Notes: generated by a model from the letters alone, not told the origin. Shown: positions 1-11,226, counted from the stretch's first letter. The stretch is DNA of 64,000 nucleotides from Fictibacillus fluitans (GCF_030418125.1 NZ_JAUHTR010000001.1:620001-684000), one strand, 5' to 3'. Numbers and translations: made by a program.

Positions 1-1020
1 GCTCATCGGAGTATGCAGATGGAGTTCCACCCTTTTCTTCCCTTCTTCCGCAAGGTCGTTTCTTGTTTCAGGGGTAATTTGATTAATATCATTCGCAATC
101 ATTACAAGATCACGGACAAAGGTGTCGTTCTGTATTCCACCGCGTACTTTAACCCAGATGCCTTTTTTAACAGCATTCAAAATGGGCACATCTTCCTTAT
201 CGCGGGAGAAAATTTTCACCATGATAGAATCCGTATAATCGGTAATTTTAAACGTCAGCAGCGTTCTTCCGCTCCTGAGCTCTCTGGTTTCAGCGTCAAA
301 TACGAATCCCTGAAGCGTTACCCTGCGTTCCTCATCCTGAATGGTTTCAATCGGAACGGGTTCATCTGGAATCCTGTAGCCTATTGTTATTTCAGAAGGC
401 ACAGAGGCGGCCTCGCGTTTATCCGCTTTTTCTTTTTCGATCAATGCAGCAAGTACTTTATCCGCATCTTCCTGCTTTTTCTGGTCCACAAATTTCTGGA
501 ACTCTTCCTCACTGTGCTTGACTTCTATCTCGAGTGAAACAGAATCCATTCCGAACGAACGGTAGACCTCCGTCATAGCCGAAGATATTTTTCGTTTGAT
601 TAAAAGTCCTTCCGCTTCATTCCGTACAGTCACTTTAATCTTGTTCCCGCTTATGACAGGAACCTGTCCCATCAATCCGGCTACAAGTGAGCTTGCCGTT
701 CCTTTCAGCTTTTCACAGCAGATGCTCCAATACTCGCTGAGCAGCTCTTCCCCGCATTCTTTGCTCTCACAATGAACGGAAAACGTCACCTTTGCTATAT
801 GTTCAAATGCCTGTTTAATTCTAGCCTGAAAAAAGGTATACACATTGGCAGGCATTGGTTTTGGCAGGGAAAAATAAAAATGCCAGCTCCTGTTATTTTT
901 ATCGATCGCCAGTTTCTGAACACGGCCGTCACCCAGGTGCGGGCGCAGTTCATCAGGTATTCCGATCTGGTCAAGCAATAAGAGAAACCGTTCTTTTCTT
1001 ACCTGGTCGTCACTGTTCAT
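1..1020 (-). CDS. polC: DNA polymerase III alpha subunit, PolC type (N-terminal part, cut by window edge)
   Basis: Replicative polymerase of low-GC Gram-positives. Only the first 340 codons are here; the frame is still open at base 1. Translating the minus strand from the ATG at 1018-1020 gives a start MNSDDQVRKE, an N-terminal domain, an OB-fold region (VTLQGFVFDAETRELRSGRT, then LLTFKITDYTDS) and, at the very edge, the start of the PHP domain, VELHLHTPMS. That motif and the order of domains are typical of PolC rather than DnaE. The start is supported by AAGGAGG 5 bases upstream. It lies downstream of proS, as in B. subtilis, with a long structured hairpin between the two. The polymerase and exonuclease domains lie outside the window. 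Confidence 0.96.
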   Translation of the reverse strand, partial: MNSDDQVRKERFLLLLDQIGIPDELRPHLGDGRVQKLAIDKNNRSWHFYFSLPKPMPANVYTFFQARIKQAFEHIAKVTFSVHCESKECGEELLSEYWSICCEKLKGTASSLVAGLMGQVPVISGNKIKVTVRNEAEGLLIKRKISSAMTEVYRSFGMDSVSLEIEVKHSEEEFQKFVDQKKQEDADKVLAALIEKEKADKREAASVPSEITIGYRIPDEPVPIETIQDEERRVTLQGFVFDAETRELRSGRTLLTFKITDYTDSIMVKIFSRDKEDVPILNAVKKGIWVKVRGGIQNDTFVRDLVMIANDINQITPETRNDLAEEGKKRVELHLHTPMS

Positions 1021-1043
1021 GATGCCCTCCTTCCATAAATAAA

Positions 1044-1110
1044 GGGATGACTTGGGTTCGTGAGCCTGATTCCTGAAAAAATATCAGCTGTCAGACTCAT
1101 AAGTCATCCC
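1044..1110 (-). promoter_or_regulatory. Long compound hairpin in the proS-polC spacer
   Basis: On the minus strand GGGATGACTT (1101-1110) pairs perfectly with AAGTCATCCC (1044-1053). Inside it GAGTCTGA pairs with TCAGGCTC, with one G-U pair, and a short CTGA/TCAG helix lies at the tip. The structure ends just before TTTATTTAT and the polC ribosome binding site. It could be a weak terminator for proS, an attenuator, or an mRNA processing or stability element. The U-tract is interrupted, so efficient termination is uncertain. Confidence 0.6.
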
Positions 1111-1117
1111 CTGGATG

Positions 1118-2839
<1,722 letters not shown>

Positions 2840-2851
2840 TCAGTTAATCAC

Positions 2852-4126
2852 TTATTGGTCTATTTTGTCTAAAAAGAATTTATGGATGTCATTCCATGTT
2901 ACAACGAGCATCAAGAGCATCAGAAAAGCAAACCCGATAAAATGAACAATACCTTCTTTTTGCGGATCGATCGGTTTGCCCCGAAGCGCCTCAATCAGTA
3001 AAAACAACAGCCTTCCGCCGTCAAGTGCGGGAAGCGGCAGCAGGTTAAAGATGGCAAGGTTGATGCTCAGCACAGCGGCCCATTGCATCAGCATTGGTAT
3101 ACCGCCTTCTGTCGCTTTGTCTGTGTATTCGTAAATTCCAACAGGTCCTGAAAGCTGATCGAATCCGTGCTTCCCGGTAACGAGCTCACCAAGTCCCACA
3201 AAAATCATCTTGGTCATGAACCATGTTTGCTTTGCACCGTAGGACACAGAGCCCAGCAGGGAAAACTCAGTGGAAGGATAGGCTCCAATGAACCCTTCTT
3301 TGTTGCCTTTACTAATCTCCCGTTCACCCGGAGTTACTTCCTTGTTCATAACTTTGCCGTTACGGTCAATTTCAAACACAAGTTTTTCTCCCGGGTTTTG
3401 CTGTATAAAGGAAACAAGTTCTTCCCAGTTGCTGACCTTATCGCCATTTACAGAGACAATTTTGTCCCCTTTTTGAAGCCCCGATTTCACCGCGGCTTCA
3501 CCAGGTGCCAGATTACCAAGCCGTGCTTCCTTAGTCGGAATGCCCTGGAACAACGAAAAACTCATTAAAACGATGAACGCCAGCAGCACATTCATGAAAG
3601 GGCCCGCAAAAATGGCCAGTGTCCGCTGCATTAGGGTTTTAGAGCCAAACTGCCTGTTATAAGGAGCAATCTGCATTTCCTGATGATCGGCAACATGCAT
3701 GGCCTGCGGATCTACTCTGTAACTCTGGCGCTCTCCCTCTTCGTTTTCATATCCGGTAATCACCAAACGGTGCTCCAGGTCAGCGTTTTCCACAGTAATG
3801 ACTTTTTGGATGTCATATTTTTCCTTATGGTTGACAATAATCTTTTGAACGCTGCCTTCCGGGTTAAAAATCAGTCCTACCCTGTAACCTGGTTTGAGTT
3901 CGATGCCTTCCGGGTCCTCTCCGGCCATCCTTACAAACCCGCCCAGCGGCAGAAGGCGTACAGTATACGTGGTCTCACTCTTTTTGAACGCAAAGAGCTT
4001 TGGACCAAAGCCGATGGCAAATTCCCGGCACAAAATACCGGCTCGTTTGGCGAGCATTAAATGGCCAAGTTCATGAAAGAACACAAGGGCACCCAAAATA
4101 ATTACGATGGAAATGACTGTATTCAT
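2852..4126 (-). CDS. rseP: Site-2 zinc metalloprotease RseP/RasP
   Basis: Intramembrane protease; in B. subtilis RasP cleaves anti-sigma factor RsiW and clears signal-peptide remnants. The zinc motif HELGH is at residues 18-22 inside the first transmembrane segment. A PDZ domain lies at about 195-280, and the C-terminal membrane region has LPLPALDGGR, the family's second metal-binding motif. The length (424 aa) is normal. It is 16 bases downstream of dxr in the uppS-cdsA-dxr-rseP-proS order known from B. subtilis. Confidence 0.97.
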   Translation of the reverse strand: MNTVISIVIILGALVFFHELGHLMLAKRAGILCREFAIGFGPKLFAFKKSETTYTVRLLPLGGFVRMAGEDPEGIELKPGYRVGLIFNPEGSVQKIIVNHKEKYDIQKVITVENADLEHRLVITGYENEEGERQSYRVDPQAMHVADHQEMQIAPYNRQFGSKTLMQRTLAIFAGPFMNVLLAFIVLMSFSLFQGIPTKEARLGNLAPGEAAVKSGLQKGDKIVSVNGDKVSNWEELVSFIQQNPGEKLVFEIDRNGKVMNKEVTPGEREISKGNKEGFIGAYPSTEFSLLGSVSYGAKQTWFMTKMIFVGLGELVTGKHGFDQLSGPVGIYEYTDKATEGGIPMLMQWAAVLSINLAIFNLLPLPALDGGRLLFLLIEALRGKPIDPQKEGIVHFIGFAFLMLLMLVVTWNDIHKFFLDKIDQ

Positions 4127-4142
4127 AACCTTTTACCCACCT

Positions 4143-5291
4143 TTAATTTAATAATGACTGAACGTATTGCCGAGTGTGCATATCGATGGCCTGTATTTCT
4201 TCCAGGGTCGGCTGTTCAATAAATTCATGGTGCTCCAGTGCGTTTTCAATGTATTCTTCGATCGCCAGGAACGATATTTTACGTTCAAGGAACAAACCGA
4301 CTGCTGCTTCGTTCGCTGCGTTTAGAGCAGTTGTCATTGTTCCGCCCTTCTCGCCTGCCAGATAAGCCAGTTTAAGGCAGCGGAACCGTTCCATATCCAT
4401 TTTTTTAAAATGAAGTTTGCCTGTCTCCCATAAGTTTAACCTTTTGGAAGGCGTAAGTTCAAGCCGGTCAGGATAGGTCAGCGCGTACTGAATAGGGACG
4501 CGCATATCCGGGTTGCCCAGATGTGCCAGGGTGCTGCCGTCTTTATACTCTACCATAGAGTGTATGATGCTTTCTTTATGAAGAATGACGTCTATTTTTG
4601 AATAGGGTATATTAAAGAGCCAATGGGCTTCAATCACTTCAAGGCCTTTATTCATCATCGTTGCTGAATCGATGGTAATTTTGGCTCCCATGGACCAGTT
4701 TGGATGATTCAATGCCTCGTCAACGGTAACATCCGCCAGCTGTTCCCGTGTATAGTCCCGGAAACTCCCCCCAGATGCGGTGAGAATCAGGCGGTCGACC
4801 TGCTCGATATTCTCCCCGTTAAGACATTGGAAGATCGCTGAGTGCTCACTGTCCACCGGCAGGAGGCTGACATTATGCTTTTGGGCCAGTTCCATGATAA
4901 TATGCCCGGCAGTGACCAATGTTTCTTTATTCGCGATGGCAATATCCTTGCCGGCTTTAATCGCATGGATGGTAGGCACCAAGCCCACACTTCCCATTAC
5001 CGCATTCACCAGAATATGTGCTTCCTGGGCGACAGCGGCCTCAATCAGGCCTTCCTGTCCATAAAAGACAAGCGACTGCCCTCCCAGACGCAAACGCAGG
5101 TCCTCTGCATCTTTTTTTTCTTGAACCGCAATGATCCTCGGCTTAAATTTCTCTATAATCTCCAACCCTTTTTCAACATTCTTTCCAAAAGAGATGGCAG
5201 TTAATCGAAATTGCTCAGGGTGTTGTGCGATTACATCAAGCGTTTGTATGCCGATGGAACCTGTCGCACCCAACAAACTGATATTTTTCAT
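4143..5291 (-). CDS. dxr: 1-deoxy-D-xylulose 5-phosphate reductoisomerase
   Basis: Second enzyme of the MEP isoprenoid pathway: converts DXP to 2-C-methyl-D-erythritol 4-phosphate with NADPH. The N-terminus shows the dinucleotide-binding motif GATGSIG at residues 8-14. Internal motifs include [22 protein letters not shown] and [10 protein letters not shown], which contain metal- and substrate-binding residues of the family. It is full length at 382 aa. The ribosome binding site AAGGAG precedes the ATG. Its product feeds the isoprenoid supply used by the nearby UppS, so the operon groups cell-envelope lipid precursors. Confidence 0.98.
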   Translation of the reverse strand: MKNISLLGATGSIGIQTLDVIAQHPEQFRLTAISFGKNVEKGLEIIEKFKPRIIAVQEKKDAEDLRLRLGGQSLVFYGQEGLIEAAVAQEAHILVNAVMGSVGLVPTIHAIKAGKDIAIANKETLVTAGHIIMELAQKHNVSLLPVDSEHSAIFQCLNGENIEQVDRLILTASGGSFRDYTREQLADVTVDEALNHPNWSMGAKITIDSATMMNKGLEVIEAHWLFNIPYSKIDVILHKESIIHSMVEYKDGSTLAHLGNPDMRVPIQYALTYPDRLELTPSKRLNLWETGKLHFKKMDMERFRCLKLAYLAGEKGGTMTTALNAANEAAVGLFLERKISFLAIEEYIENALEHHEFIEQPTLEEIQAIDMHTRQYVQSLLN

Positions 5292-5312
5292 AGAGCACTC
5301 CTTGTTTTTTCG

Positions 5313-6107
5313 CTACGACAGTAAATTCAGGATATGGAGGAGCGGAAGCACGAAGAGCCAGCTGTCTGTACGATCCAGTATTCCGCCATGCCCCGGCAGC
5401 AAATTGCCGGAATCTTTCACCCCATAATGCCGCTTAAAGGCGGATTGTGCAAGATCGCCAATTTGTCCAAAGATCCCCGCAATTAATGCCATGAACAGCA
5501 CCTGGTTAAGAGTAAAAGGAACAAAATCTGTGAAGTAGCAGATTAGGCCAACGACAATGCTCGTAACGATGCCTCCGATGGCTCCTTCAATGGTTTTATT
5601 CGGACTGATCACCGGCCACAGCTTTGTTTTCCCAATGGATTTCCCCGTGAAATAAGCGCCAGAATCCGCTCCCCAAATCATGAAAAGGATAAAGAATAAA
5701 ATCGGAAGACCTTGTTCAAGCATTCTCGTTTCATAAATATAGTGAAATCCATAACCCACATACAGAGAAGAGAGGATAACGAATCCTGCATCATCAAATG
5801 TAAAGCGGTTCTTTGTGATAACGGTAACCACCAGGATCAGGAGCATGGCGAGCACGATGGGCTGCGAGCCTGTGAAACTTCCAAGGTACTGTTCTTTCCA
5901 ATCCTGCGGGATGACTGTTGCCAGTGTCAGTAAAAGTGCAATGACGCCTTCTGCTGACATTAGCGGAATATGCTTCATCTTCAATAATTCATGAAGCCCG
6001 ATCACTGCCAAAGCGATGATAACGAGGGTAAAGGGCAAATGGCCGTACACCGTTACTCCTAAAAATAAGAGAGCGGCTATTACTCCCGTAATGATGCGTT
6101 CCTTCAT
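5313..6107 (-). CDS. cdsA: Phosphatidate cytidylyltransferase
   Basis: Makes CDP-diacylglycerol from phosphatidic acid and CTP, the branch point of phospholipid synthesis. It is a polytopic membrane protein of 264 aa with about seven or eight hydrophobic segments. The family signature is near the C-terminus: IGDLAQSAFKRHYGVKDSG followed by LLPGHGGILDRTDS. AAGGAGG lies directly before the start. It is 15 bases after uppS and 21 bases before dxr, so it is likely co-transcribed. Confidence 0.98.
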   Translation of the reverse strand: MKERIITGVIAALLFLGVTVYGHLPFTLVIIALAVIGLHELLKMKHIPLMSAEGVIALLLTLATVIPQDWKEQYLGSFTGSQPIVLAMLLILVVTVITKNRFTFDDAGFVILSSLYVGYGFHYIYETRMLEQGLPILFFILFMIWGADSGAYFTGKSIGKTKLWPVISPNKTIEGAIGGIVTSIVVGLICYFTDFVPFTLNQVLFMALIAGIFGQIGDLAQSAFKRHYGVKDSGNLLPGHGGILDRTDSWLFVLPLLHILNLLS

Positions 6108-6122
6108 AAATCCTCCTTCTTA

Positions 6123-6881
6123 TTATACACCGCCATAACGGCGACCGCGATTCTGATAGTCGTAAATGGCTTTTTTTAAGTGTTCATCTTTAAAATCGGG
6201 CCAGTTCACATCAGTAAACCAAAATTCACTGTAGGCAAGCTGCCACAGCATAAAGTTGCTTAACCGCACTTCACCGCTCGTCCGGATCAGCAAATCGGGA
6301 TCCGGAAGGCTGGATGTCATTAAATACTGGCTTACCAAATCTTCATTAACCGCATCACGCCCGATGGTTCCGGCTTCAATATCACGGATAATGTCAGTTA
6401 ATGCTGTTGTAATCTCGTTCCGGCTGCCGTAATTCAGGGCAAAATTCAAAATAAGGCCCGTATTGTTTTTTGTTTTTTCGATTGCCTCGTCAACAGCCTG
6501 AATGGTATGTATCGGCAATACTTCCTTATGACCCATAATGGTCACACGCACATTCTGTTCAATTAATTCAGGCAGGAAACTGTTCAAAAATTCCCCGGGC
6601 AGCCTCATCAAAAAATCCACTTCTTCACGGGGACGCTTCCAGTTTTCCGTAGAAAAAGCATAGAGTGTCAGCACTTTAATTCCCAGGCTGTTGGCATATT
6701 TGACCACTTTTTTTACTACCTTCATGCCTTCATGGTGCCCTGCGACCCTCGGAAGCCCGCGCCTTTTTGCCCAGCGTCCGTTCCCGTCCATGATGATGGC
6801 AACATGAGCCGGTATTGTATCATGTCTTATGTTCAGCTCTGTTTTTTCTTCTTTTTTCCAGAATGAAATTCTGTCAAGCAT
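6123..6881 (-). CDS. uppS: Undecaprenyl diphosphate synthase
   Basis: Cis-prenyltransferase that makes the C55 lipid carrier for peptidoglycan and teichoic acid synthesis. It shows AIIMDGNGRWAKRRG with the catalytic Asp (residue 32 in this numbering) and the C-terminal LLIRTSGEVRLSNFMLWQ with substrate-phosphate-binding arginines. I chose the ATG at 6879-6881 (252 aa). A TTG 33 bases upstream is in frame, but it lies directly after the T-run of the frr terminator and has no ribosome binding site, while the ATG has a GGGGG tract 7 bases upstream. No convincing promoter was found in the short spacer, so expression may depend on read-through from frr. Confidence 0.95.
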   Translation of the reverse strand: MLDRISFWKKEEKTELNIRHDTIPAHVAIIMDGNGRWAKRRGLPRVAGHHEGMKVVKKVVKYANSLGIKVLTLYAFSTENWKRPREEVDFLMRLPGEFLNSFLPELIEQNVRVTIMGHKEVLPIHTIQAVDEAIEKTKNNTGLILNFALNYGSRNEITTALTDIIRDIEAGTIGRDAVNEDLVSQYLMTSSLPDPDLLIRTSGEVRLSNFMLWQLAYSEFWFTDVNWPDFKDEHLKKAIYDYQNRGRRYGGV

Positions 6882-6912
6882 GGCAAAGCCCCCATTATCG
6901 TCCAGACTTAAC

Positions 6913-6943
6913 AAAAAAACCCCCTGTATAAAGAGGGCTTTTC
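6913..6943 (-). terminator. Terminator after frr
   Basis: On the minus strand AAAAGCCCTC, an 8-base loop, then GGGGG and a run of seven T. The 5-bp GC stem (one G-U pair) is extended by A-T pairs. It lies between frr and uppS. Confidence 0.75.
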
Positions 6944-6968
6944 TTATTTTATTTTACATGGAAATCAA

Positions 6969-7526
6969 TTATACTTCCATGATTTCTTTCTCTTTACTTG
7001 AAGCGATCGTATCCACTTCGCCAATATATTTGTCTGTAAGCTTCTGAACATCTTCATTGTAACGGCGGAGTTCGTCTTCAGTGACCTCTCCATCCTTCTC
7101 AGCTTTCTTCAGCTCATCATTGGCATCACGGCGAACATTGCGAAGAGCAACCTTGGCTTCCTCACCATATTTCTTAACAAGTTTAACAAGCTCCTTACGT
7201 CTTTCTTCGGTCAGAGCAGGAATTGCAATGCGGATGACTTGTCCGTCATTGGAAGTGGTTAAACCAAGATCGGATTTTTGAATAGCTCTCTCCACATCAT
7301 TAAGAGCAGACTTATCATATGGCTGGATGACCAAAAGGCGTGCTTCGGGCACGGAAATCCCCGCAAGCTGATTAATCGGTGTTTGAGCTCCGTAATAATC
7401 CACTTGAACACGATCTAGAAGTGCAGGGTTTGCGCGGCCTGCGCGGATGGTCGAAAGCTCACGCTGAAAAGATGAAATGCCTTTTTTCATTCGGTCTTCT
7501 GCGTTTGTTAAAATTACCTTTGCCAT
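6969..7526 (-). CDS. frr: Ribosome recycling factor
   Basis: Acts with EF-G to split post-termination ribosomes. The 185 aa length is typical of the family, and characteristic segments are visible: [19 protein letters not shown] near residue 20 and [20 protein letters not shown] in the C-terminal half of the three-helix bundle. The start ATG overlaps the pyrH stop by one base (TAATG), a sign of translational coupling. The pyrH-frr order is the usual one in Firmicutes. Confidence 0.99.
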   Translation of the reverse strand: MAKVILTNAEDRMKKGISSFQRELSTIRAGRANPALLDRVQVDYYGAQTPINQLAGISVPEARLLVIQPYDKSALNDVERAIQKSDLGLTTSNDGQVIRIAIPALTEERRKELVKLVKKYGEEAKVALRNVRRDANDELKKAEKDGEVTEDELRRYNEDVQKLTDKYIGEVDTIASSKEKEIMEV

Positions 7527-8251
7527 TAATTATTCCCCCTAATCGTAGTTCCAATTTCCTCACCAAGAACTGCACGCTTAATATTGCCTTCTTCCATAAT
7601 GGAGAACACAATAAGCGGAATATCATTGTCCATACATAATGAAGATGCGGTAGTATCCATTACAGCAAGGCCTTCTTTAAGCAGGTCAAGGTAGGACAAG
7701 GTGTTGTATTTCACAGCATTCTCATCGATTGTCGGATCGGCAGAATATACTCCGTCCACATTATTTTTCGCCATTAGGATTACTTCGGCTTCAATTTCAG
7801 CCGCACGAAGAGCAGCTGTTGTATCCGTTGAAAAGTAAGGATTTCCTGTTCCTGCAGCAAAAATAACAACACGTTTCTTTTCAAGGTGACGAATAGCTTT
7901 TCTGCGAATGTACGGTTCAGCAACCTGGCGCATTTCGATTGACGTTTGTACCCTGGTCTGAACACCGATATTTTCCAGGCTGTCCTGCAAAGCCAGGGAA
8001 TTCATGACAGTCGCCAGCATTCCCATGTAATCGGCGGACGCACGGTCCATTCCCATCTCGCTTCCCGCCTTGCCTCTCCAGAGATTTCCGCCGCCAACGA
8101 CAACAGCCACTTCCACTCCCAGTTCGACAATGTCTTTTACCTGATGGGCAATCGATTTAATGACTCCTGGATCGATTCCGCTTCCTTTACCGGCAGCAAG
8201 TGCTTCACCGCTTAGTTTAAGAACTACCCGTTTATATTTTGAAGTGCTCAT
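7526..8251 (-). CDS. pyrH: UMP kinase
   Basis: Phosphorylates UMP to UDP; the bacterial hexameric enzyme of the amino-acid-kinase fold. Typical motifs are KLSGEALA near the N-terminus, [31 protein letters not shown] and the C-terminal [19 protein letters not shown] chose the ATG at 8249-8251 (241 aa) because GGAGGG lies just upstream and the protein then begins like the family. An in-frame ATG seven codons further up is poorly placed for a ribosome binding site. A strong terminator precedes the gene, so it probably has its own promoter or depends on read-through. Confidence 0.97.
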   Translation of the reverse strand: MSTSKYKRVVLKLSGEALAAGKGSGIDPGVIKSIAHQVKDIVELGVEVAVVVGGGNLWRGKAGSEMGMDRASADYMGMLATVMNSLALQDSLENIGVQTRVQTSIEMRQVAEPYIRRKAIRHLEKKRVVIFAAGTGNPYFSTDTTAALRAAEIEAEVILMAKNNVDGVYSADPTIDENAVKYNTLSYLDLLKEGLAVMDTTASSLCMDNDIPLIVFSIMEEGNIKRAVLGEEIGTTIRGNN

Positions 8252-8303
8252 AATTCCCTCCGTATCCATCACCTGTGATTGCTTTTTCCAATCCTAGCTC
8301 TTT

Positions 8304-8331
8304 TAAAAAAAGGGAACACATTGTGCTCCCT
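8304..8331 (-). terminator. Terminator after tsf
   Basis: Minus strand: GGGAGCAC, loop AAT, GTGTTCCC (8 bp with one G-U pair), then seven T. It separates tsf from pyrH. Confidence 0.92.
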
Positions 8332-8351
8332 GATTTTTTGCTTTTACACCA

Positions 8352-9236
8352 TTACTTTTTAACTTGAGACATTACTTCTTCAGCAAAATTATCTTCGCGC
8401 TTTTCCATTCCTTCGCCGACTTCGTAACGTACAAACGCGATAACTTTACCGCCTTTGGAAGCTACATATTTGCCAACTTTTTGGTCTGGATCTTTAACGA
8501 AAGACTGGTCGTTCAGGCAGATTTCTTCAAAGAATTTACCCAGGCGTCCTTCTACCATTTTAGCAACGATGTTTTCAGGTTTTCCTTCGTTAAGCGCTTG
8601 TTGAGTTAGAACTTCACGCTCATGAGCCACTTCTTCTTCGCTTACAGCGTCACGTGAAATGTAACGAGGGTTTACAGCTGCAACGTGCATTGCTACATCT
8701 TTCGCAACGGCTTCGTCTGTTGTGCCTTCAACTACTGAAAGCACTCCAATGCGTCCGCCCATGTGAAGGTAAGCACCAAACGCTGCATTTTCGCCTTTTT
8801 CAACAATTTGGAAACGGCGAAGGGAGATTTTTTCTCCGATTTTCGCGATCGCATTGTTCAAGTACTCAGCAACTGAGGTATTTTCACCTTTAATAGTAGA
8901 AGCAAGTGCTTCGTCTACAGTAGTAACGTCTGCTTCAAGAAGGTGTTTACCCAGTACAGAAATAAGCGCTGTAAAGCTTTCGTTCTTTGCAACGAAGTCA
9001 GTTTCAGAGTTCACTTCAAGGATTACAGCTTTGTTGCCTTCAACAACTACAGAAGTAAGACCTTCTGCTGCAATACGGTCAGCCTTTTTAGCTGCTTTGG
9101 CAATACCTTTTTCACGAAGAAAATCGATTGCTTTGTCCATGTCCCCGTTTGTTTCTGTTAATGCTTTTTTACAGTCCATCATTCCTGCGCCTGTTTTTTC
9201 ACGCAATTCTTTTACCATTTGAGCTGTTACTGCCAT
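8352..9236 (-). CDS. tsf: Elongation factor Ts
   Basis: Guanine-nucleotide exchange factor for EF-Tu. At 294 aa it has the normal length. The N-terminal UBA-like domain carries the signature [12 protein letters not shown] (residues 16-27), and the core has [21 protein letters not shown]-type family sequence followed by the coiled-coil insertion. AGGAGG lies upstream. It follows rpsB, the arrangement conserved across bacteria, with an intercistronic hairpin between them. Confidence 0.99.
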   Translation of the reverse strand: MAVTAQMVKELREKTGAGMMDCKKALTETNGDMDKAIDFLREKGIAKAAKKADRIAAEGLTSVVVEGNKAVILEVNSETDFVAKNESFTALISVLGKHLLEADVTTVDEALASTIKGENTSVAEYLNNAIAKIGEKISLRRFQIVEKGENAAFGAYLHMGGRIGVLSVVEGTTDEAVAKDVAMHVAAVNPRYISRDAVSEEEVAHEREVLTQQALNEGKPENIVAKMVEGRLGKFFEEICLNDQSFVKDPDQKVGKYVASKGGKVIAFVRYEVGEGMEKREDNFAEEVMSQVKK

Positions 9237-9280
9237 AATGAAATTCCTCCTTTGGTTTATGTAAAGCTAGGTTGGCATTA

Positions 9281-9321
9281 AAAAAGGGTGTGAAAGGGCA
9301 TATCCCCTCCATCACCCTTCT
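9281..9321 (-). terminator. Intercistronic hairpin/terminator between rpsB and tsf
   Basis: Minus strand: AAGGGTG at 9313-9319 pairs with the CACCCTTTTTT side at 9281-9290. An inner AGGG/CCCT helix is enclosed, and a T-run follows. It probably reduces rather than stops transcription into tsf, because rpsB and tsf are commonly co-transcribed. Confidence 0.7.
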
Positions 9322-9332
9322 GTTTATATTAC

Positions 9333-10058
9333 TTATGCAGATGTTTCTTCTTCGTTTTGAGCTTCTTGCTCTTCTCCACCCTGGTTGGCTTCGATGATCG
9401 CATCAGCCATTTTTCCAGTAAGAAGTTTAACCGCACGGATCGCATCATCATTACCTGGGATAACGTGGTCAACTTCATCAGGATCACAGTTTGTATCCAC
9501 GATAGCGATAATTGGAATGTTAAGCTTGCGTGCTTCAGCAACCGCGATGCGTTCTTTGCGTGGGTCTACGATGAATAGCGCATCTGGAAGGCCGTTCATG
9601 TCTTTAATTCCGCCCAAGAACTTTTCAAGACGATCCATTTCCTTTTTAAGAAGGATAACTTCTTTTTTAGGAAGAACATCAAAAGTTCCGTCTTCTTGCA
9701 TTCTTTCAAGCTCTTTCAAACGGTTAATACGCTTGCGGATTGTTCCAAAGTTAGTAAGCGTACCGCCCAACCAACGTTGGTTGATGAAGTACATGCCGGA
9801 ACGAGCTGCTTCATCTCTCACAGAGTCTTGAGCTTGTTTCTTAGTACCAACGAAAAGGATTTTACCGCCGTTTCCTGCGATTTCTTTCATTACGTTGTAG
9901 CACTCTTCAACTTTCTTAACTGTCTTTTGAAGATCGATGATGTAAATGCCGTTACGCTCAGTGAAGATGTAACGGGACATTTTCGGATTCCAGCGACGCG
10001 TTTGATGTCCAAAGTGAACGCCGGCTTCCAATAGTTGTTTCATTGAAATTACTGCCAT
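9333..10058 (-). CDS. rpsB: Small ribosomal subunit protein uS2
   Basis: Component of the 30S subunit platform. The 241 aa protein begins [20 protein letters not shown] and has the two S2 signatures [20 protein letters not shown] and [19 protein letters not shown]. Its C-terminus is acidic ([15 protein letters not shown]). The ribosome binding site is AGGAGG. It is preceded by a strong extended -10 promoter and a leader of about 100 bases that can fold into a stable hairpin. Confidence 0.99.
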   Translation of the reverse strand: MAVISMKQLLEAGVHFGHQTRRWNPKMSRYIFTERNGIYIIDLQKTVKKVEECYNVMKEIAGNGGKILFVGTKKQAQDSVRDEAARSGMYFINQRWLGGTLTNFGTIRKRINRLKELERMQEDGTFDVLPKKEVILLKKEMDRLEKFLGGIKDMNGLPDALFIVDPRKERIAVAEARKLNIPIIAIVDTNCDPDEVDHVIPGNDDAIRAVKLLTGKMADAIIEANQGGEEQEAQNEEETSA

Positions 10059-10098
10059 GATGGCACCTCCTGGTTTGTTTTCCTCCGCCTGCTTCGAC

Positions 10099-10135
10099 TT
10101 TAATCATAACTGCAAATGCAGCACCAATGATTAAA
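10099..10135 (-). promoter_or_regulatory. Hairpin in the rpsB leader
   Basis: Minus strand: TTTAATCAT pairs perfectly with ATGATTAAA (9 bp), enclosing a smaller CTGC/GCAG hairpin. It lies within the transcribed leader between the promoter and the rpsB ribosome binding site. The position is suitable for autogenous control by S2, but the function is an inference. Confidence 0.55.
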
Positions 10136-10167
10136 TCCACAAACGTGTGTGATTAACACCGAAAGTA

Positions 10168-10197
10168 ACTATACCATACTTCGTCAGAATGTAGCAA
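10168..10197 (-). promoter_or_regulatory. Sigma-A type promoter of rpsB
   Basis: Minus strand -35 TTGCTA (10192-10197), 18-base spacer, -10 TATAGT (10168-10173) with a TGn extension. It is about 110 bases upstream of the rpsB start. Confidence 0.8.
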
Positions 10198-10375
10198 GAA
10201 AAATGTTGCGGTTTTGAATAATTCTCTTTCAAGATTATCCATTCTTAAAAATCAGCGCTGCATCCTTCCTTGCCATTATTGAGTTATCGGCAATTCTTCA
10301 GCAGTATAACCATTTTTCGCATAAGTTCATACATCAGATGAAAAATGTTTTCAACTGGCTATTGATGTCCATCGG
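10198..10375. other. Non-coding stretch between sigD and the rpsB promoter
   Basis: No supported gene. In B. subtilis swrB lies between sigD and rpsB; no trace of it is visible here on either strand. I also see no strong terminator for sigD. Confidence 0.7.
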
Positions 10376-11143
10376 TTACACATATCGTGCAAGAACCAGC
10401 CTTAAGCGCTGCAGGGCTTTGGAGTGTATCTGCGAAATTCTTGATGTGGAAAGCTCCAGCACATGGCCAATTTCAGTAAATGTCAGTTCCTCATAATAAA
10501 ACAGCGAAATTACCAGCTGTTCTTTTTCACTCAGCCCTCTGATTACCTGGGCTAGTTCTTTAAGCAGCTCGGACTTGACCAATTTCTCCTCTGGAGACAA
10601 TCCATTTTTATCTTCTATAGTATAACCGATCTTTTCTTTACTTTCGCTGTCTCTTTGGTCTTCATCGATGGAAACAACATTCGCAAAAAAGCTTTCTGAC
10701 AGGGCGGACACCACTTCTGCCTCCGGCACACCCAGCTCTTCTCCTATTTCATGGGTGGTTACACGCCGGAGCTTTTCCTGCTCGAGTTTTTCAATTGTAC
10801 TTTCAATCTTTTTGGTTTTATCACGTAATGACCGCGGCAGCCAATCCATTTTACGCAGTCCATCGAGAATTGCTCCCCGGATCCGGAATGTGGCATATGT
10901 ATCAAATTTAAGGTCCCGTTCGGGCTCGAATTTTTCAAGTGCGTCAAACAGGCCCAGCATTCCCAGACTGATCAATTCGTCACGATTAACGTTTTTCGGC
11001 AAGCCTGCCGAAATCCGCTGCACATGGTACTGAACAAGTGGCATATATTGTTTGAGCAGAGAATCACCTGCCTCATTGTCACGGCATTCATGCCACCTCT
11101 TCCAAATATCCAGTTCATCTGCTGCTGTAGATGAAGATGTCAT
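10376..11143 (-). CDS. sigD: RNA polymerase sigma factor SigD (FliA/WhiG family)
   Basis: Alternative sigma factor that in B. subtilis drives flagellin, chemotaxis and autolysin genes. It is intact at 255 aa. Region 2 includes QYMPLVQYHVQRIS and DLKFDTYATFRIRGAILDGL, followed by DWLPRSLRDK. Region 3 is in the middle, and the region 4 helix-turn-helix is LTFTEIGHVLELSTSRISQI near the C-terminus. AGGAGG lies upstream of the ATG. It normally ends the large fla/che operon between codY and rpsB. Here it stands alone, with 810 non-coding bases upstream and no flagellar gene in the window. No frameshift or missing region suggests decay. Confidence 0.95.
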   Translation of the reverse strand: MTSSSTAADELDIWKRWHECRDNEAGDSLLKQYMPLVQYHVQRISAGLPKNVNRDELISLGMLGLFDALEKFEPERDLKFDTYATFRIRGAILDGLRKMDWLPRSLRDKTKKIESTIEKLEQEKLRRVTTHEIGEELGVPEAEVVSALSESFFANVVSIDEDQRDSESKEKIGYTIEDKNGLSPEEKLVKSELLKELAQVIRGLSEKEQLVISLFYYEELTFTEIGHVLELSTSRISQIHSKALQRLRLVLARYV

Positions 11144-11226
11144 GCTACTCCTCCTGAAATCATTATTAAATCCCCGACTTTACCTGACCTGCTATTATTA
11201 ATTGAAGTTCACATAAGGAATTTTTG

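Noticed and set aside
13-537. 174-aa plus-strand frame at the left end
   Set aside because: It is antisense to polC, whose minus-strand reading gives clear PolC domains up to the PHP motif.
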